Source: Daphnia carinata (taxonomy: Eukaryota; Arthropoda; Branchiopoda; Diplostraca; Daphniidae). From it: 64,000 bases of DNA. Positions 49,947 to 62,400 of this stretch are shown here, one piece after another; position 1 is the first letter of the stretch, and each line of letters opens with the position of its first letter. The DNA is taken from assembly GCF_022539665.2 (NCBI RefSeq), contig NC_081337.1, positions 8,656,679 to 8,720,678 on the forward strand, written 5' to 3'. The notes under the pieces were generated by a model. The model was not told the origin of the DNA, ran no database searches, and worked only from the letters and a program-made list of their open reading frames with translations. The position numbers and the translations under genes were made by a program.

Positions 49947-52900
49947 TTAGTGCAGTTGAGACGGGAAAGACAAGGTAGTCATTCTTCTATGAAAATATGT
50001 CAAAGACATACTCAATCGAGTATCTTTACGCTGGTAGCACTCGTTAAAGTCGAGCCGGACGCCGAGTCCTTGCAAATTGGGGTCGGAATGAGACGACAGC
50101 ATGAAGAGAAACGTCTGTACAAAGTTCTTTTGAAGCCATAAAAGAATGTAAAGCGAAAATTGGGTGTTACTATTTTAGGTTCACTTCTTTTACCTGGTAC
50201 GAGGCGCTGATAGCACACAGTTTGGCTTTGATACTGGGGAGAAATGTCTCGATACTCGATTTGGATTTCCCCTAGATCAGAAACAGAATGCAAAGAGAAA
50301 AATCAACTTGAATTCACGACCTACTGGTCTTTATTTACCTGGCGTTTTTCCACTTCGAGAATGGCGGACGAAAATAGTCTTTCTTGGATTTGGCTGAATT
50401 GCAGCATGGCTTCATGGATGCCTCTCAAATGATCTCGTATATCCTGAAATACATTAATGGGAGATGATGGAAAATATTTTCACAAATTATTATTCACGTC
50501 TCACCTTGGACTCTTCGTCGAGAAGCGCTCGGCTAGTGACCGTCTGTAGGAAGTGTTCGTGAGCGGTCAAGAGTTGATCCATCGTTTTGGAACTGCGCAG
50601 GGCAACGCTTAACTGTTCCCAAGCACAGGCCACTACTTCGAAAGACAGGTAGTGACTCATCTCTTGGGCAAAGTGAATCATCTCGGAAAGTAGCAGCTGG
50701 GATTGATGGAGTACTCCTTGGACCTCTGCCATAAAACCATTTTCCCCTTGTGAATTTTTTTACTCCTTCAAATGTTATCAAGGCACGAACCTAATAAGCC
50801 TCTGAGCTGTCGACCCTCCGTCAACTGTTGATGTCGCAATTTGGACATAATCCATTCCATCCGTTTGGATCGCCACAGGGCGTAGAATAGTGTTTCATAG
50901 CGGGTTTTAACTTCGGGTGTCAGCACGGTACCAAGTGGCCCATCCACTTTGTAGTCGAGGCTAAAAACATCCCATCCACTGTCACCCTGTGACGGTTCGC
51001 TGATGCGCACGTCAAGCCTTCTCAGAACGTCAGCGTCGTCGTATTGGCTGTTGGTGCAGCGGATGCACTTGTCGAGAATGGAGGCCAACAAACGGCTCAT
51101 TCGTGTACTAGCTGGTTTGTCCAGCTCGGGTCTAAAAAGAGTTACGAATAGTTATAATCTGCATAAAGATCTGTTTTACCAACGTTCCTTACTCGACAAG
51201 CTTCATTAAATGATTGACGAAATCTCCTTGGCCAAGTAACAAGTACTGACGTAGCGCACATAAATGAAGCTTGATATGATAGCGGTCCAGCAAGACTTGT
51301 AACAAATATTGAGACGCAGTGCTGTAAGCTTCTTCTATCGATTCCCAATCCAGGGACAGAAGCGATTCTAGATTCAAGGAAAAATTTCATGTAGATGTAT
51401 AAAAGATGGAAAACTTATGTTCATCGCTTCATACCACTACGTTCCTCAGCTGTACGGCGAATCTGGTTCAAGCCAGGTATAGGGCTTTTATCGAGACATA
51501 TCTCGCGAAGAAAGCATATGCTTTTTCCTGTGGTGGCTACTTGATGGCCCTGCTCTTGAGTGAAGAAATTGGGTACCATGGTAGAACGTTCATAGTACTT
51601 GTCATTCCACAAACTGCCAGGATCTACGGCGAGATTTATGCCGATAAAGAACTCGCCGTAAGGATCACGCAATTCACCCTCAAAGGTCCAAAGCATCAGC
51701 ATCTCATACAATGGCCGACATACTTGGACAAGAATTTTCAATACAACAGTTTTCAAGGTGGCGTTGCCTTGTAAAACAAACGAATGGATGACTGAAGCCA
51801 GAGCTCCGCCTCGTTGGCCATGGCAAGCTTCCACCAGAGCGGCCAGCAGTTTCATCCGGGCTTTAGGTTCTTTCGTCCATACTAACAGTCTCTGGAATGT
51901 TAAACCTTGCGTCTCTACTCCAACGGTATCACCCGATCTGATAGTTTGTACCTCCATCTGGGACTGAAGAACTGCTAGCAGCCTGTAATATTCACCTGAG
52001 CAAGATAATTAAAGTTATGCATTCTGTTAATGCTAGAAAAGAGAAACTTTTAGCTTAAGGATGTTCTTACTCAGTTCCTCTTGCAAAGCAGCGGCGAAAG
52101 CTCTAGCAGCTAAGCCACATGTTGATTCAGTTTTGGGGGATTCACAATATTTTTGAACTTTGTGAAAAAGCCATCCTAGCTCAACCAAACTGAGAATCAT
52201 CTGTTTCAAAGCTTTTGGCAATTTGACCTTTGGGAAAAACAAAACATTTTTTCGATGATCCACAGAATAAGTTATGCAGCTATTTGATTACAGTTGATTT
52301 AAGCTGAAGGTTCTCATGGGTTGCATCCCACTGGAAGACTTGACCTTGAATGCCTTGAAATGCATACAAAATTTCTCTCAGTAAAACTTGGTTGGAGACA
52401 TCTGAATGACCTGTAAAATGATATCTCTTTAATATGCTGCTGTTTAACAATTGTTAAAAGGTATACCATAAAGTGTTGACTGTGCAGAAGTTTTCTTTTG
52501 TAATGTTGTTGAAGCCAAAGGACAATAAGGAGCTTCAGTGTTTTTAGGAGTTTTGACAATTGTTGTAGTCTAAAAACAAAAACAAAAAATGTAAAATGCA
52601 CAAGAATATCTTGAAGTTTTTTAGAGCATCTTGCATCAGAAGTAAATGTCACCAATGATGGCAATGTGAATGAATGGCGAATCAAGGGTTCTGTAGCTGC
52701 TGAAGCAGGAGTTTGAGCCAAATAGTACATTAGTTCCAAAACAGCTTTCCTGTTTTTGAGGATTGACTAAACAATATGGGTTGGTCATTATTAGTTTTAT
52801 ACACTAACAATTGTGAAGATTTGGACTCACACTTGAGGTCAATCTGGTGTACAGTTCATCAAACTTTCTAGCATCCTGATACCGTTCCTTGCTACCAAGC

Positions 52901-53178
52901 AACTTTTTTATGTTCTGAACAATTGAAAACTCTGTTTCATGGTTGTGCAAAGAGAGTTGCTGAGATGACAATAACTGTAGTGCAAGCTTGTATTTTGCTT
53001 CGTATTCTTTACCTGTTAAAATATAAAATATGATTGTTGGTTTTCGTCCCATCTGGTCAGACAACAGACAATTTAAACAAGTAAAAAACGTCATCAAAAT
53101 ACTAGTTTCTGAGGATTTTCCATTGCTTAAGGATCTGCAAAGTTTCTCGACGAGAGCTGGAATTGTATTTTCATCCAT
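49947..53178 (-). CDS. TUBGCP3: Gamma-tubulin complex component 3
   Basis: GCP3 (fly Grip91) pairs with GCP2 in the gamma-tubulin small complex, which nucleates microtubules at centrosomes. Thirteen exons: 53103-53178, 52831-53012, 52602-52766, 52467-52569, 52292-52410, 52071-52227, 51435-51995, 51193-51367, 50791-51131, 50505-50725, 50339-50443, 50194-50271 and 49947-50126, joining in phase to 820 residues. Matches in order: LLREILYAFQGIQGQ, ELGWLFHKVQKY, EYYRLLAVLQSQ, FQRLLVWTKEPKARMKLLAAL, GELRDPYGEFF, LWNDKYYERSTMVPNF, TGKSICFLREIC, LRQYLLLGQGDFVNHLM, GDSGWDVFSLDYKVDGPL, and GVRLDFNECY at the end. Human GCP3 has 907 residues; the region after the N-terminal helices is shorter here. It is divergent from the MOSPD1-like gene. 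Confidence 0.96.
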
Positions 53179-53491
53179 TATTCAATCTTGTCAAAACTAA
53201 TGTATTTATTTTTATACACAAAATACATAAGCAAAAACGCGGGTAACGAACATTAGCAGACTTTCAAAAAAAAACTAAAATGATCTACTGCTTTTTCCCA
53301 TTATAGTAATAGTAAAGAATTATGCCGCTAGATGACGCAAGTTTTTGTTTACGAAACATCTTTCAAGGACAACGACAAAATAGAGAGTGTTTAGGACTCG
53401 AGACACTGCGTTACAAATAAAGAAAATTATCCAGCTTCCTAGATTGTAGATCTTTCTTAAAGACCATTTGTACATATAGATAGTGTGTAAA
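53179..53491. promoter_or_regulatory. Shared TUBGCP3/MOSPD1-like promoter
   Basis: 313 bases between divergent start codons. No named element recognised. Confidence 0.55.
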
Positions 53492-54367
53492 ATGACAGAG
53501 TTGAAACGTTTACCCGTGTTTGTTTTCCCGACCTCGCTTAATTTCTTCGCTGAAGAATCGTCTTCACACAAACAAATGGTCACTGTTTACAATCCATATG
53601 ATTTTGTGGTGAACTTCAAAGGTGTGGTAAAAAGAATTTGTTTCTATTGTTTTCTGGCATATGGAGATAACATTAGAAATTTTTTTATTTTCCTAGTGCT
53701 ATGCAATGCACCACACAAGTACAGGATTGTTGACCCTGAAGGATCCATTAAACCCCATTGTTGTGTAGATATAGTTATACGTCATATTTCTATATTACCA
53801 ACCTGCTATCATGTTACAGACAAGTTCAGGATTCAAATGAATGATCACATTAGCAGGCAATTGTTAGGGAAAAAGGATCTATCAGTTACTTTATTACCAG
53901 GAAAATCCTCAGGAATCTCAGAATCTAGTGCTACTAGTCAGGATACATACAAGCAATTCTCTACAGAGCTGACTGCAGCCTCATCTGGTGATTCAAGTGC
54001 ACCAATCGTGCAAATCCAGGCTTCCTCTGAAAACCTTGCAAAACTAGGTTTTCCACTGCTTTTGCTTTTCTTTAACCATCACTAAAACATTGCATTTCTA
54101 TAGGTTATCAAACTGCTGGGCCAAATTATATTGCTATTGTGGTAGCAATTATTTGTATTATAGCTTTAATGTTGCCTTCTGATGAATCTGAAAGCAGCCC
54201 ATCATCATCGCTGTGGTCTTTGTTTCACTTGTCTTCCCAGCAGAAATTGGTATTTGCCTATTCTCTTGGTATGTATATAAGAGACTTATGATAATTTATC
54301 AAGTAACTGATTTTTCTGATATGATTGTATTTAAGGTCTGGTTACGATGGTCATATTTCGAGTATAA
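53492..54367 (+). CDS. MOSPD1: MOSPD1/3-like MSP-domain membrane protein
   Basis: Motile-sperm-protein (MSP/VAP-like) domain proteins sit at ER contact sites and bind FFAT-like motifs. Exons 53492-53621, 53697-54047, 54104-54268 and 54336-54367 join in phase to 225 residues. The MSP domain reads LPVFVFPTSLNFF, KQMVTVYNPYDFVVNFKVLC, then APHKYRIVDPEGSIKPHCCV and DIVIRHIS, close to human MOSPD1 (VFVFPTELIFY, KVLCTTPNKY, VKPQCCVDIVIRH). A Ser-rich linker leads to two C-terminal hydrophobic segments, IAIVVAIICIIALMLP and KLVFAYSLGLVTMVIFRV. The human genes MOSPD1 and MOSPD3 are both close, so the symbol stands for the pair. Confidence 0.93.
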
Positions 54368-54565
54368 GCCTTTCTCCTATAGAAAATTACTGAAAATGCA
54401 AAGAATGGGCAACTTTGTATTCGCCTACGAAATGCGAGAATAATTGTTGAGATTCATTAATGTCGAATTCATAAAAAAAAAGAACATTTAGATAATTTAT
54501 AAAGTGATCTGAACACGGGTGTTCTCTTGATTGACACATGCAAATGAATACTGAATTCGCATTTG

Positions 54566-57500
54566 TTAAAATGGAATGTCGTGCCCGCGGTTGCAGACAA
54601 AGCTCCAACCACCCTGTAAAATTCATAACGAATTGCAAGAAAAAAATTATAATTTTACACATACAAAGAGGGTTTTTTGCATTTGTGGTTTGTGATAATC
54701 TTACCCCAATCACAAACTCCCATCCAGTGCCGACAGGACAAGATGCAGTTATTCCTCTTCGGATACAAATGGAACCTTTTTCGTTTATTTTGGTTTCATT
54801 CAGTTTTGTATCCAATACCGCCCAAACCTAAACAGTTAGTTTGATTTAGGTATCCAAAAACTGATGGAGTTCAAAACGTACTTGGTCATGTTTCCCTACA
54901 GACACGTGTAAGACGTGTTCATCGACTAGTTCCCATGAGGTTCCTTCGGGTAGGATAGAAACAATATCCTTGCGTCGGTACAAACGATCGTGGGAGTCTA
55001 CTGCCCATACTTGAATATCACCTGCTGAGATCTGCCGAAGAGCGGCAGTGCCTTCGGGTCGATCCATCAAGAGCCAAGCCACGCCTAAATTTTAATATTG
55101 AAGTGAAGGGATCTCTTGAAATGGATTGAATTTCTAACCAACCATCAGGATTGATGTTGGTTACTCTGTGTCGCAAAGCTGGCACTCCCAGTGAAGTAAT
55201 GGCCCACACCCGTCCCTCTACTCCAATCGACAAAGACTGGAAGGCATGCTCGCCTAACACGGCTTCCCATGAATCACCTTGTGGTTTTATCACAGTCACT
55301 CCTACCCGGCGTAGAATGGAACCATTAGCTGCAATAGCCCACAATAGAAGCGGCTCTTCTGGACTTCCGCTGTGATCGACCTAAGTGAAACGAACGATGG
55401 TCATGACTAATCCCTTGAAGTTAAAAATCTTAAAAGACACACCTGCATCGAAATGTCTAACAACTTAGTAAGACCAAACTGAAACCATGGTCCAGTACTT
55501 GTGTACCGACATTTGCGCTGCCAGCGCTTACGCCTGACGTAATCAAAGGAACCTTTGTGTGCATGGTAACGAGACGGATAGTCGGTCGCATATTGCCATC
55601 CTTCCCTATCTGCTCCACCGGGAGGATGATAATCGACGAGCCATTCAGAAATCTGAAAACGAAAAGGTAAGTTGAAATTTCATGACATTCTCCTATTTAA
55701 AAAAAAAGTTTATAATACCCAGCTCCAACTTCGATTTGGAAGCGACATATTTTCTTTACTGTAAGTATGGAATCCGGTTATGTCGCTCCAGGGCGGCCTA
55801 TCAGTGGGCAGACCACGAGCTGAGAATCCGGCCTGCAAGGACCGACTTGAGTTATTTTAAATTTTCTTCGACAGTAGGTATGTAAACAAGTGAGTCGAAC
55901 CACAGGGTTCCAACGTTGGTTCTCATAAAGATTAACAAGTCCCTCGTCAGTGACGGGATGGATTCCATGAGAACTTCCATCAAAAACTCCTTTGAAAAAC
56001 CCGCCCCCGTGGTAGCCTGTGTGAATCCAGCTAGAGCGAAGTGAGAGATTCAGGCTGAGAGTTAGCAGGCAAAAGCTAAACCAGAAGACTGAGGAGAAGA
56101 AAAAAAATTTAACAAAAAATACTTGCCAAGTTCCATCCTGACCCAAAGCCCAGACAATGCCGCTGTATGACGCTTCCATGTGGCGAAAGTGTCCGCCAAG
56201 TTGCGTCCACAATGCATGTGAAGGGACAGAGGTTTTGGGAATTGAGTACGTAACTGAAAAGAGGTTAACGTCGCCTTTAACGACCAGATGAGATACACTG
56301 AAAGGAGAAAGTCTATACGCAAACGTGAAGACGACTTCGTTGATTTTGACCTGCAAAAGGAAAAAAGAAAATAACTTACTTCCCTTTTCGTTTGAAGAAA
56401 AGTCATTGCCTTCACTTACTAGGTATTGTTGTTTCTGGCAGTGAATGGATATAGTAAATCTGTTTCCGGGTTGTAGGTCGAAGACCCCCGATTTCTCTTC
56501 AATGTCCCATAGGTTATTGGAGTACGAGTTGCGCACAACTTCGACAGATCCAGGACAGGAATCGAATCGTGGATTAATGTGTAGGGCCACATCCCGCTTG
56601 GCCGTGAATACCTCATGGAGATGAATAGTTGGACCGCACTGGAGATTAACAGAAAAACGATTTGCATTGGCAGCCACGGCACCGTTTATAATGATTCCAC
56701 AGCCTCGGTAAAAACCGTCTGGAATATCGCGGATAAATAATGATGATTGATTGCCCGCATTTGAAGTCATTTCAACTTGGTAAGGAATGTCTTTTGCTTC
56801 TAGTTCCACCTATGTATAAATGAAACACTTTGAAAAACGAGATAACAAGAAAAGTAGTTGAAGCGAACCTGTGATTCGTGAACAAATGGATCACCCATAT
56901 CTGTTAAAGCCCAGATCGATTGAGCGAAAATTCCTACGCACTGGCGCGAGGCGCGAGTCACTTTCGTCAAGTGAGCTGCCCAGTCTTCAACTTCTTCTTC
57001 ACTAGTAAATGAAAGCTTTATTGGTGAATTCTGTAGATGGTGGACGACTAGTCCGAGATCCCCGGTACGTCGGACGGCAGTAATTTCAACAGCCAATAGC
57101 CGTAAATCTTCTACATCCAGTAACGGTTCTTGGCTGCAGCAGCGTAACCCAAGGTTGACCCAACGATTATGTAACAAAGCTCGCCCATTCTTGATCCAAT
57201 CAGTAGTTTCAGCTGCCGTGGAATATTCAGCAAATTTGTCCTTCCACTCACTATGGCGTTCACGCAGCTTCTGTAAAATTTCGGCTCTCCAAGGTTCTGT
57301 CCAATAAGAATCAGTGCCGTCTTCCAGACGGTGAATGAAACCTTTTCCATCAAAAGCCAGCCAGACGAAAGTCATGTCATCCGTTTTGAGCACCTTCCAA
57401 GACCGTCCTCCGGATTCTTCCGTTTTGATGCCTGTCCGTAAGTAAAGTTCTTGGTCTTGTAATAAAAGTCCGCATACTTGTTTGTCAGATCCGGTAAAAA

Positions 57501-58770
57501 CTAAGTTCATTTGGCCAACCATGGCTGTCCAGCTTGAGCCGAGGATGGAGGAATCCAGCCCTTTTCTTAACCAGACTTCATTTTCGCGGCTGACAGCCCA
57601 AGTCGAATTCAGTCCCACTGATATATGACTGAAAGAGAGTCCCTTGAATGGAGGAGGTACCTCGTACCAAGTGATACCTGTCTCACAATTCCAGGTCACC
57701 CCGTTGCGAGTCAATAACTGGCCGGTCCTGAAAAACGGTAAGAAATAGAAACGCTGTACATTGCTAGTGTTAATATTTGTTTATAATTTTTTTTTTTACC
57801 AAGCTAAAATCCATACGACACCTTGAGGGCTGACACTGACTTGACATGGTTCGCAGCCCTGCGGTGTATCTATCTTCCTCCAGCTATTACCATCGGGACA
57901 CGTTAACAAATTTACCCCTTCTCTGTTAAGGATAATTAGTTCAAACATTTGAAAGAATTAAAAGGGTAATTGTAATACCTGTAGAGTAGGAGACCATTAA
58001 TTGTGACTGCCCATACAGCCACGAAGCCGGACACAGCGCCTGGTATTTCGGCACCACCCGTTGCAATATCGATGAATGGTTCCATCGTATCGTTGAGTAT
58101 CACTGGGGGTAGTGAAACCCAAGTTCGAACACCATTATATCGCCTATTTCGTACCCATTTTCTCCTTCTGACACAGGAGTTCCAAGCTTTTGTATTGGAA
58201 TAAGCTCGAGGAAAATCAACTGCATACATCCAACCCTATTTTTAAAAAACATTGAAAGCGCTGTTGTGTCCATCATGATATTGTTATGATGAAGCATACC
58301 TCAGCATCAAGGTGTTGCCCTTCATGCAGCAACTCAAGGTGCCATTGATCATCCCATACCCATGCTTGGCTAGGCAACTTAACTATTTTGAGGTCTCTGT
58401 CAGTTAAGCCATCTTGGCTTGAATAAAATGGTCGGTCTGTGGGTAACAGTTTATCACAGAAGCCGTCAATCGGGTTCCATCTTTGATTTTCGTATGCCTC
58501 TTCTCTGATTCGAATAGGCAACTCCGACTCCAATCGCATATGCACTTGATGATCGCCACAAATAGCCCACAAAGAAGTTGAGCAGCAACTAATGCGTTTA
58601 ACACGTAACTCTTTGTTACACTCGTCCGCCAACTCGGACCACGAACCGTTCAATAGTTGTATGACTTTGCCTTCTGTTGTGACTACATATAGACTTCCAC
58701 TATTTTCTTTCAATATAGGCATCACCATCGTCAGTGTGTTCAACTGTAAATATCCACCGACGACAAACAT
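54566..58770 (-). CDS. TECPR1: TECPR1 (fly Pex23) with an inserted galectin domain
   Basis: TECPR1 acts at damaged or bacteria-containing lysosomes: it binds ATG5-ATG12 and forms an LC3-conjugating complex. Thirteen exons: 58300-58770, 57979-58235, 57800-57922, 56869-57727, 56420-56809, 56127-56350, 55901-56030, 55719-55832, 55443-55652, 55143-55380, 54882-55084, 54705-54827 and 54566-54613, joining in phase to 1129 residues. Order: tectonin repeats, dysferlin motif YENQRWNPIDGFCDKLLPTD, more tectonin repeats (PEGTSW type), PH-like segment, SIWALTDMGDPF, galectin domain (about 600-730), LWTQLGGHFRHMEAS, second dysferlin motif YENQRWNPVAGF, tectonin repeats. Galectin residues His647, Asn649, Arg651, Asn664, Trp671, Glu674 are present; the last Arg is Lys676. 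Intron 6 has a GC donor (TTG|GCAAGT). Other ATG codons at 58728 and 58722 are possible starts. Confidence 0.93.
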
Positions 58771-59429
58771 CAATTTTTGACAGCTAGCTCTTCAGGAGCG
58801 TCTGCTTCCAGTTTACTTCGACCAGCCAAAAGACCGTTCAGGAGTATCGATGCGCAAGAGCGAGTTTAAGTAAATCTAGAACAACCGGTTAAAAGAAATT
58901 AATAGGAGGTGAGTTCGTTATTTGGATGGCTAAAATTGGCATATTCTGAATTTTTATTTATTTGTGTTGAAACAATCATTTGCCCTACCTCACCTCAGCA
59001 ACTGGGCTAAAAATACTACTAGAGAACTAGACCCTAACGGACGACGACGTCAAGGCAAAGTTATGTGCATTTTGTCGGCATAAGATAAGCAACCCGGTGT
59101 ATCACGAACATAGAATAGTATGAATGCTAGTCGTTAACGAGTTGAAGATTTTTGAGGAAGCTCCGTTTTGCACAGCTTTTTTTGTTGTTTTGGCAAACCA
59201 AAACACTAGTAGGTAGTGCTTTAATAGCGTAATAAACAAAATTGGCGATGTCGCTTCGTGCACTATGGTAACCATAACAACTCGTGTTTCAAAGAAGACC
59301 GAAGCTCAGGCTGTTTTTGAAGGGAAATTCCAAATGCAAGGAAGACAAACGCTTATTTGATGCCTGTCGCAGGATGTCTGTGCCATAGAGTGTAGTCGAG
59401 AAAGACACACGACACCATCGATTGCAGCA
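58771..59429. other. Intergenic between TECPR1 and rootletin
   Basis: 659 bases between divergent start codons; should hold both promoters. An in-frame start further upstream for either gene was not seen. No named element recognised. Confidence 0.5.
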
Positions 59430-62400
59430 ATGACGGAGAACTTTAAACAGTTAACCAAGGTGTGACCTCAATGAGGCCAATTAAACATTTGATGATTGTT
59501 CCCGCTGGAGAGTGTTCGGTTGCTTTGCATGACTGTAGCAATTCCTCGATCGTTTCTTGGCATGCGTCTCGTCTTTCTGTTCAATCAACCTGCTGTGGGG
59601 TGTTTATCAGACAAACCCAGTACACGGTCACCATGGTGACAACCTATTGATCAAGCAAAAGTAGACCTTCTTGTGCCTCCTAGCCTGCTGGGCACTGTTT
59701 GGGAGTTAGTTTTACTGATCTACTGGTACCACCAATTTGCTTTTCTTGTCAACAGAGATTGCAGGAGACTGTTTGCACTAGTCGTCAGGATTCCTCACTT
59801 CTAGTTAGAGAAAATGATGGAGATGAGTTGCAAGCTGTACCTGCTGTAACAAAGATTTGCAACATTCTCAGTTTTCATCTAGCTATTCCCATAGATAGGA
59901 AGAAGAAAAGCCATTCAGAGGAGTGTGTCTTTTCTCCCATTGAGGACTGTATAGAAAGGTAATCGAACATTTAAATTTTTTTTTTTTTTTTTTTTTTTTA
60001 GCTATGAAGGTATATAATTTTTATTCTTCATATATACTTCTAGAAGAAATACTATCAACCTTGGCAATTTTTCATTACCCTGTCCCTTGCCAACCTCAAG
60101 TGAAGCTGATAACCTGTCATCCTCCGTTCGAGCTTCAGCTATGTCTTCCGCCGCCGATCAACCCGAAAGCGGAGCAGAAGATGAGAGTCAGGATGAGGGA
60201 CAGGAAACATCACTACGTCAAGATGTAAGATCGAAAAAAAAATTCATAATTTAATTAAACGAAGTCTGTTCAGTTTCCCTTGACTTTTAAAGACAAATAT
60301 TGGAAGAAGTTCACTAGATGGCCGGAATCATAACGTTTCTTTTATTGTTTTGATTATAGGCCTACGTGAAGCAGTATCTAGCTGAGCACGAGAGCCAAGT
60401 CGGTTTATGGGAGCAAATGACTTCGTTCCGTCGGGAATACATGGATATGCGCAACCAGGTGGAAAGCATCTTGACTCGCTTGCACATGGATTTTTCCAAC
60501 ATGACACGCGACGCTTCGTGTAATTTTGTTTTACTACTTTCTCAAATGGGATGCCCTTCGTGTTCGACTGGGGTAAGTTTTCAACATTTAATTACATTCC
60601 GGACTCTCCTACTGCTCATCCGTTCACGCATATCGAGGAGCGCGTCAAGAGTATTTAATGATCTTTTTGCATGTTTTCTTTTTGGGGTTTTTGGGTTTAT
60701 TATCATTATTTTTTTACTTTAAACTAATTCTAATTATTTTTTTACTTTAAACTAATTCTAATTATTTTTTTGCGTCAACGTCGATTGTATTGCAGGCTGG
60801 ACTTGAGGCGTGTTCCGAACGGCTCAAAAATCTGGAAAATGAACTTGAGAGAGCGCGCAGCGAAAGCTCTTCCTTGTCAAACAGAGTGGAATCAGCATTG
60901 GAAATTAAAAACCAAGTTGAAGACAAACTGAATGACCGAGAAAATGTTATACAGTCGTTGACGGAGACAATCGATCAGCTGGTTAGTCTTGTGTGGCAAT
61001 TCACTTATATCTTCACCCCTTTCCTAATCTGACTTGTTTAATCGATTCGCTTACTATTGTGTAGCAAAGCCACTGCCATCAGCTAGAAGAAAATTCAAGC
61101 GACGGGCCTCAGTGGGAGGAGCTGATTGTCAAGCTAGAGGGTGCTCTTCGATCGATTGGTCGCCTGGTTGTCGACGACTCGGATCTGTACAGTCCTGACT
61201 ACGAGGTCCAACTAGATAGTGAAGAAGCTACTTCAACGTAACTGGTTTACTTATTTATGTGCCTATAAATGTTCAGCCACTGATCGCCGTTTGTTTTTCT
61301 AGTAATTGGACAAACCTGCCTCTTTTGGCAGAGAGTACTCTAACTGCGGTGCGTGCTGCGCTGTCGCGACGTCGAAGTGAAGTCCAGCAGTTACAAGTAT
61401 GTCTTCCCAAAGAAAGACAAAAATGATTAAACGAAGCGCTTTGTTTGATTTTATCGTCATGTATGTCAAATTAGAGTGCAGTTAACGAGTTTCAACAAAA
61501 GATGGCACAGACGGACCAAGGTAAAGGCGACTTCGAGAATCGTGAAAAAGCTTATCAGAAAGAGTTAAAAGACTTGCGAGCCCAACTATCAGAGCTGAAC
61601 CACGAAAAACAATTACAAAGCGAGAGCGCACTAAAAGCCGAACGGCTAAAGAAAGATATTGAATTGGAACTAGAAGAAAAGGACAAAACCCTACGCAAGC
61701 TAAGAGATGAAGTAAGTATTTATCCGTATCCCAATTGAACTGTGAGGCAATCTGTTGTATAATTGGATAGCTTCACCGAGAAAAAACAAATCGCCAGCTT
61801 ATGGAAGAGACGCTCGAAGATTTGAAGGCAGAAGAAGCTCACCAGAAAAGCACTCACACGGAGTTGCTGACTGAAATTCAGCAGTTATCGTGCGACAACC
61901 AAATGTGGTATGATATCTTTTGAAAGTCTCTATAGGTTAGATTTAATTCTGGGTATATTCTAATAGTCGTACCAACATTACAACGTTCGAAGAACGCTTA
62001 AATCGCCTTCGCAAGGAGATGGACCAAATGCGTGAAGAGCGAACTCGATTGACTGTAGCGCTTGACTTTTCAAAAGATGAGAGAAATCTTCTTATCAAAC
62101 AATTGAAAGAATTTGAAGAAAAAGCAGGTATGACGAATAATGATTGCTCAGTTATTTCAATTACGCAAAACCTAATTCATCTAACTAAATACAGGAAGCT
62201 TGAAAGACCAATCAAGAAGTATTCAGATGGATAAAATGTCAGTGGAAGATTCACTTTGCCGTTTGCAGGTTCTCAAATCTCTCGACGAAGCCCAGATACA
62301 AAAGTTGAATGCGGATATTGAACAAGTAATATAACGCACATCTCAGAATTTTCGGGTTTATAGTAACGGAAAGAAATCCACGGAACAGATAAGGAAAGAA

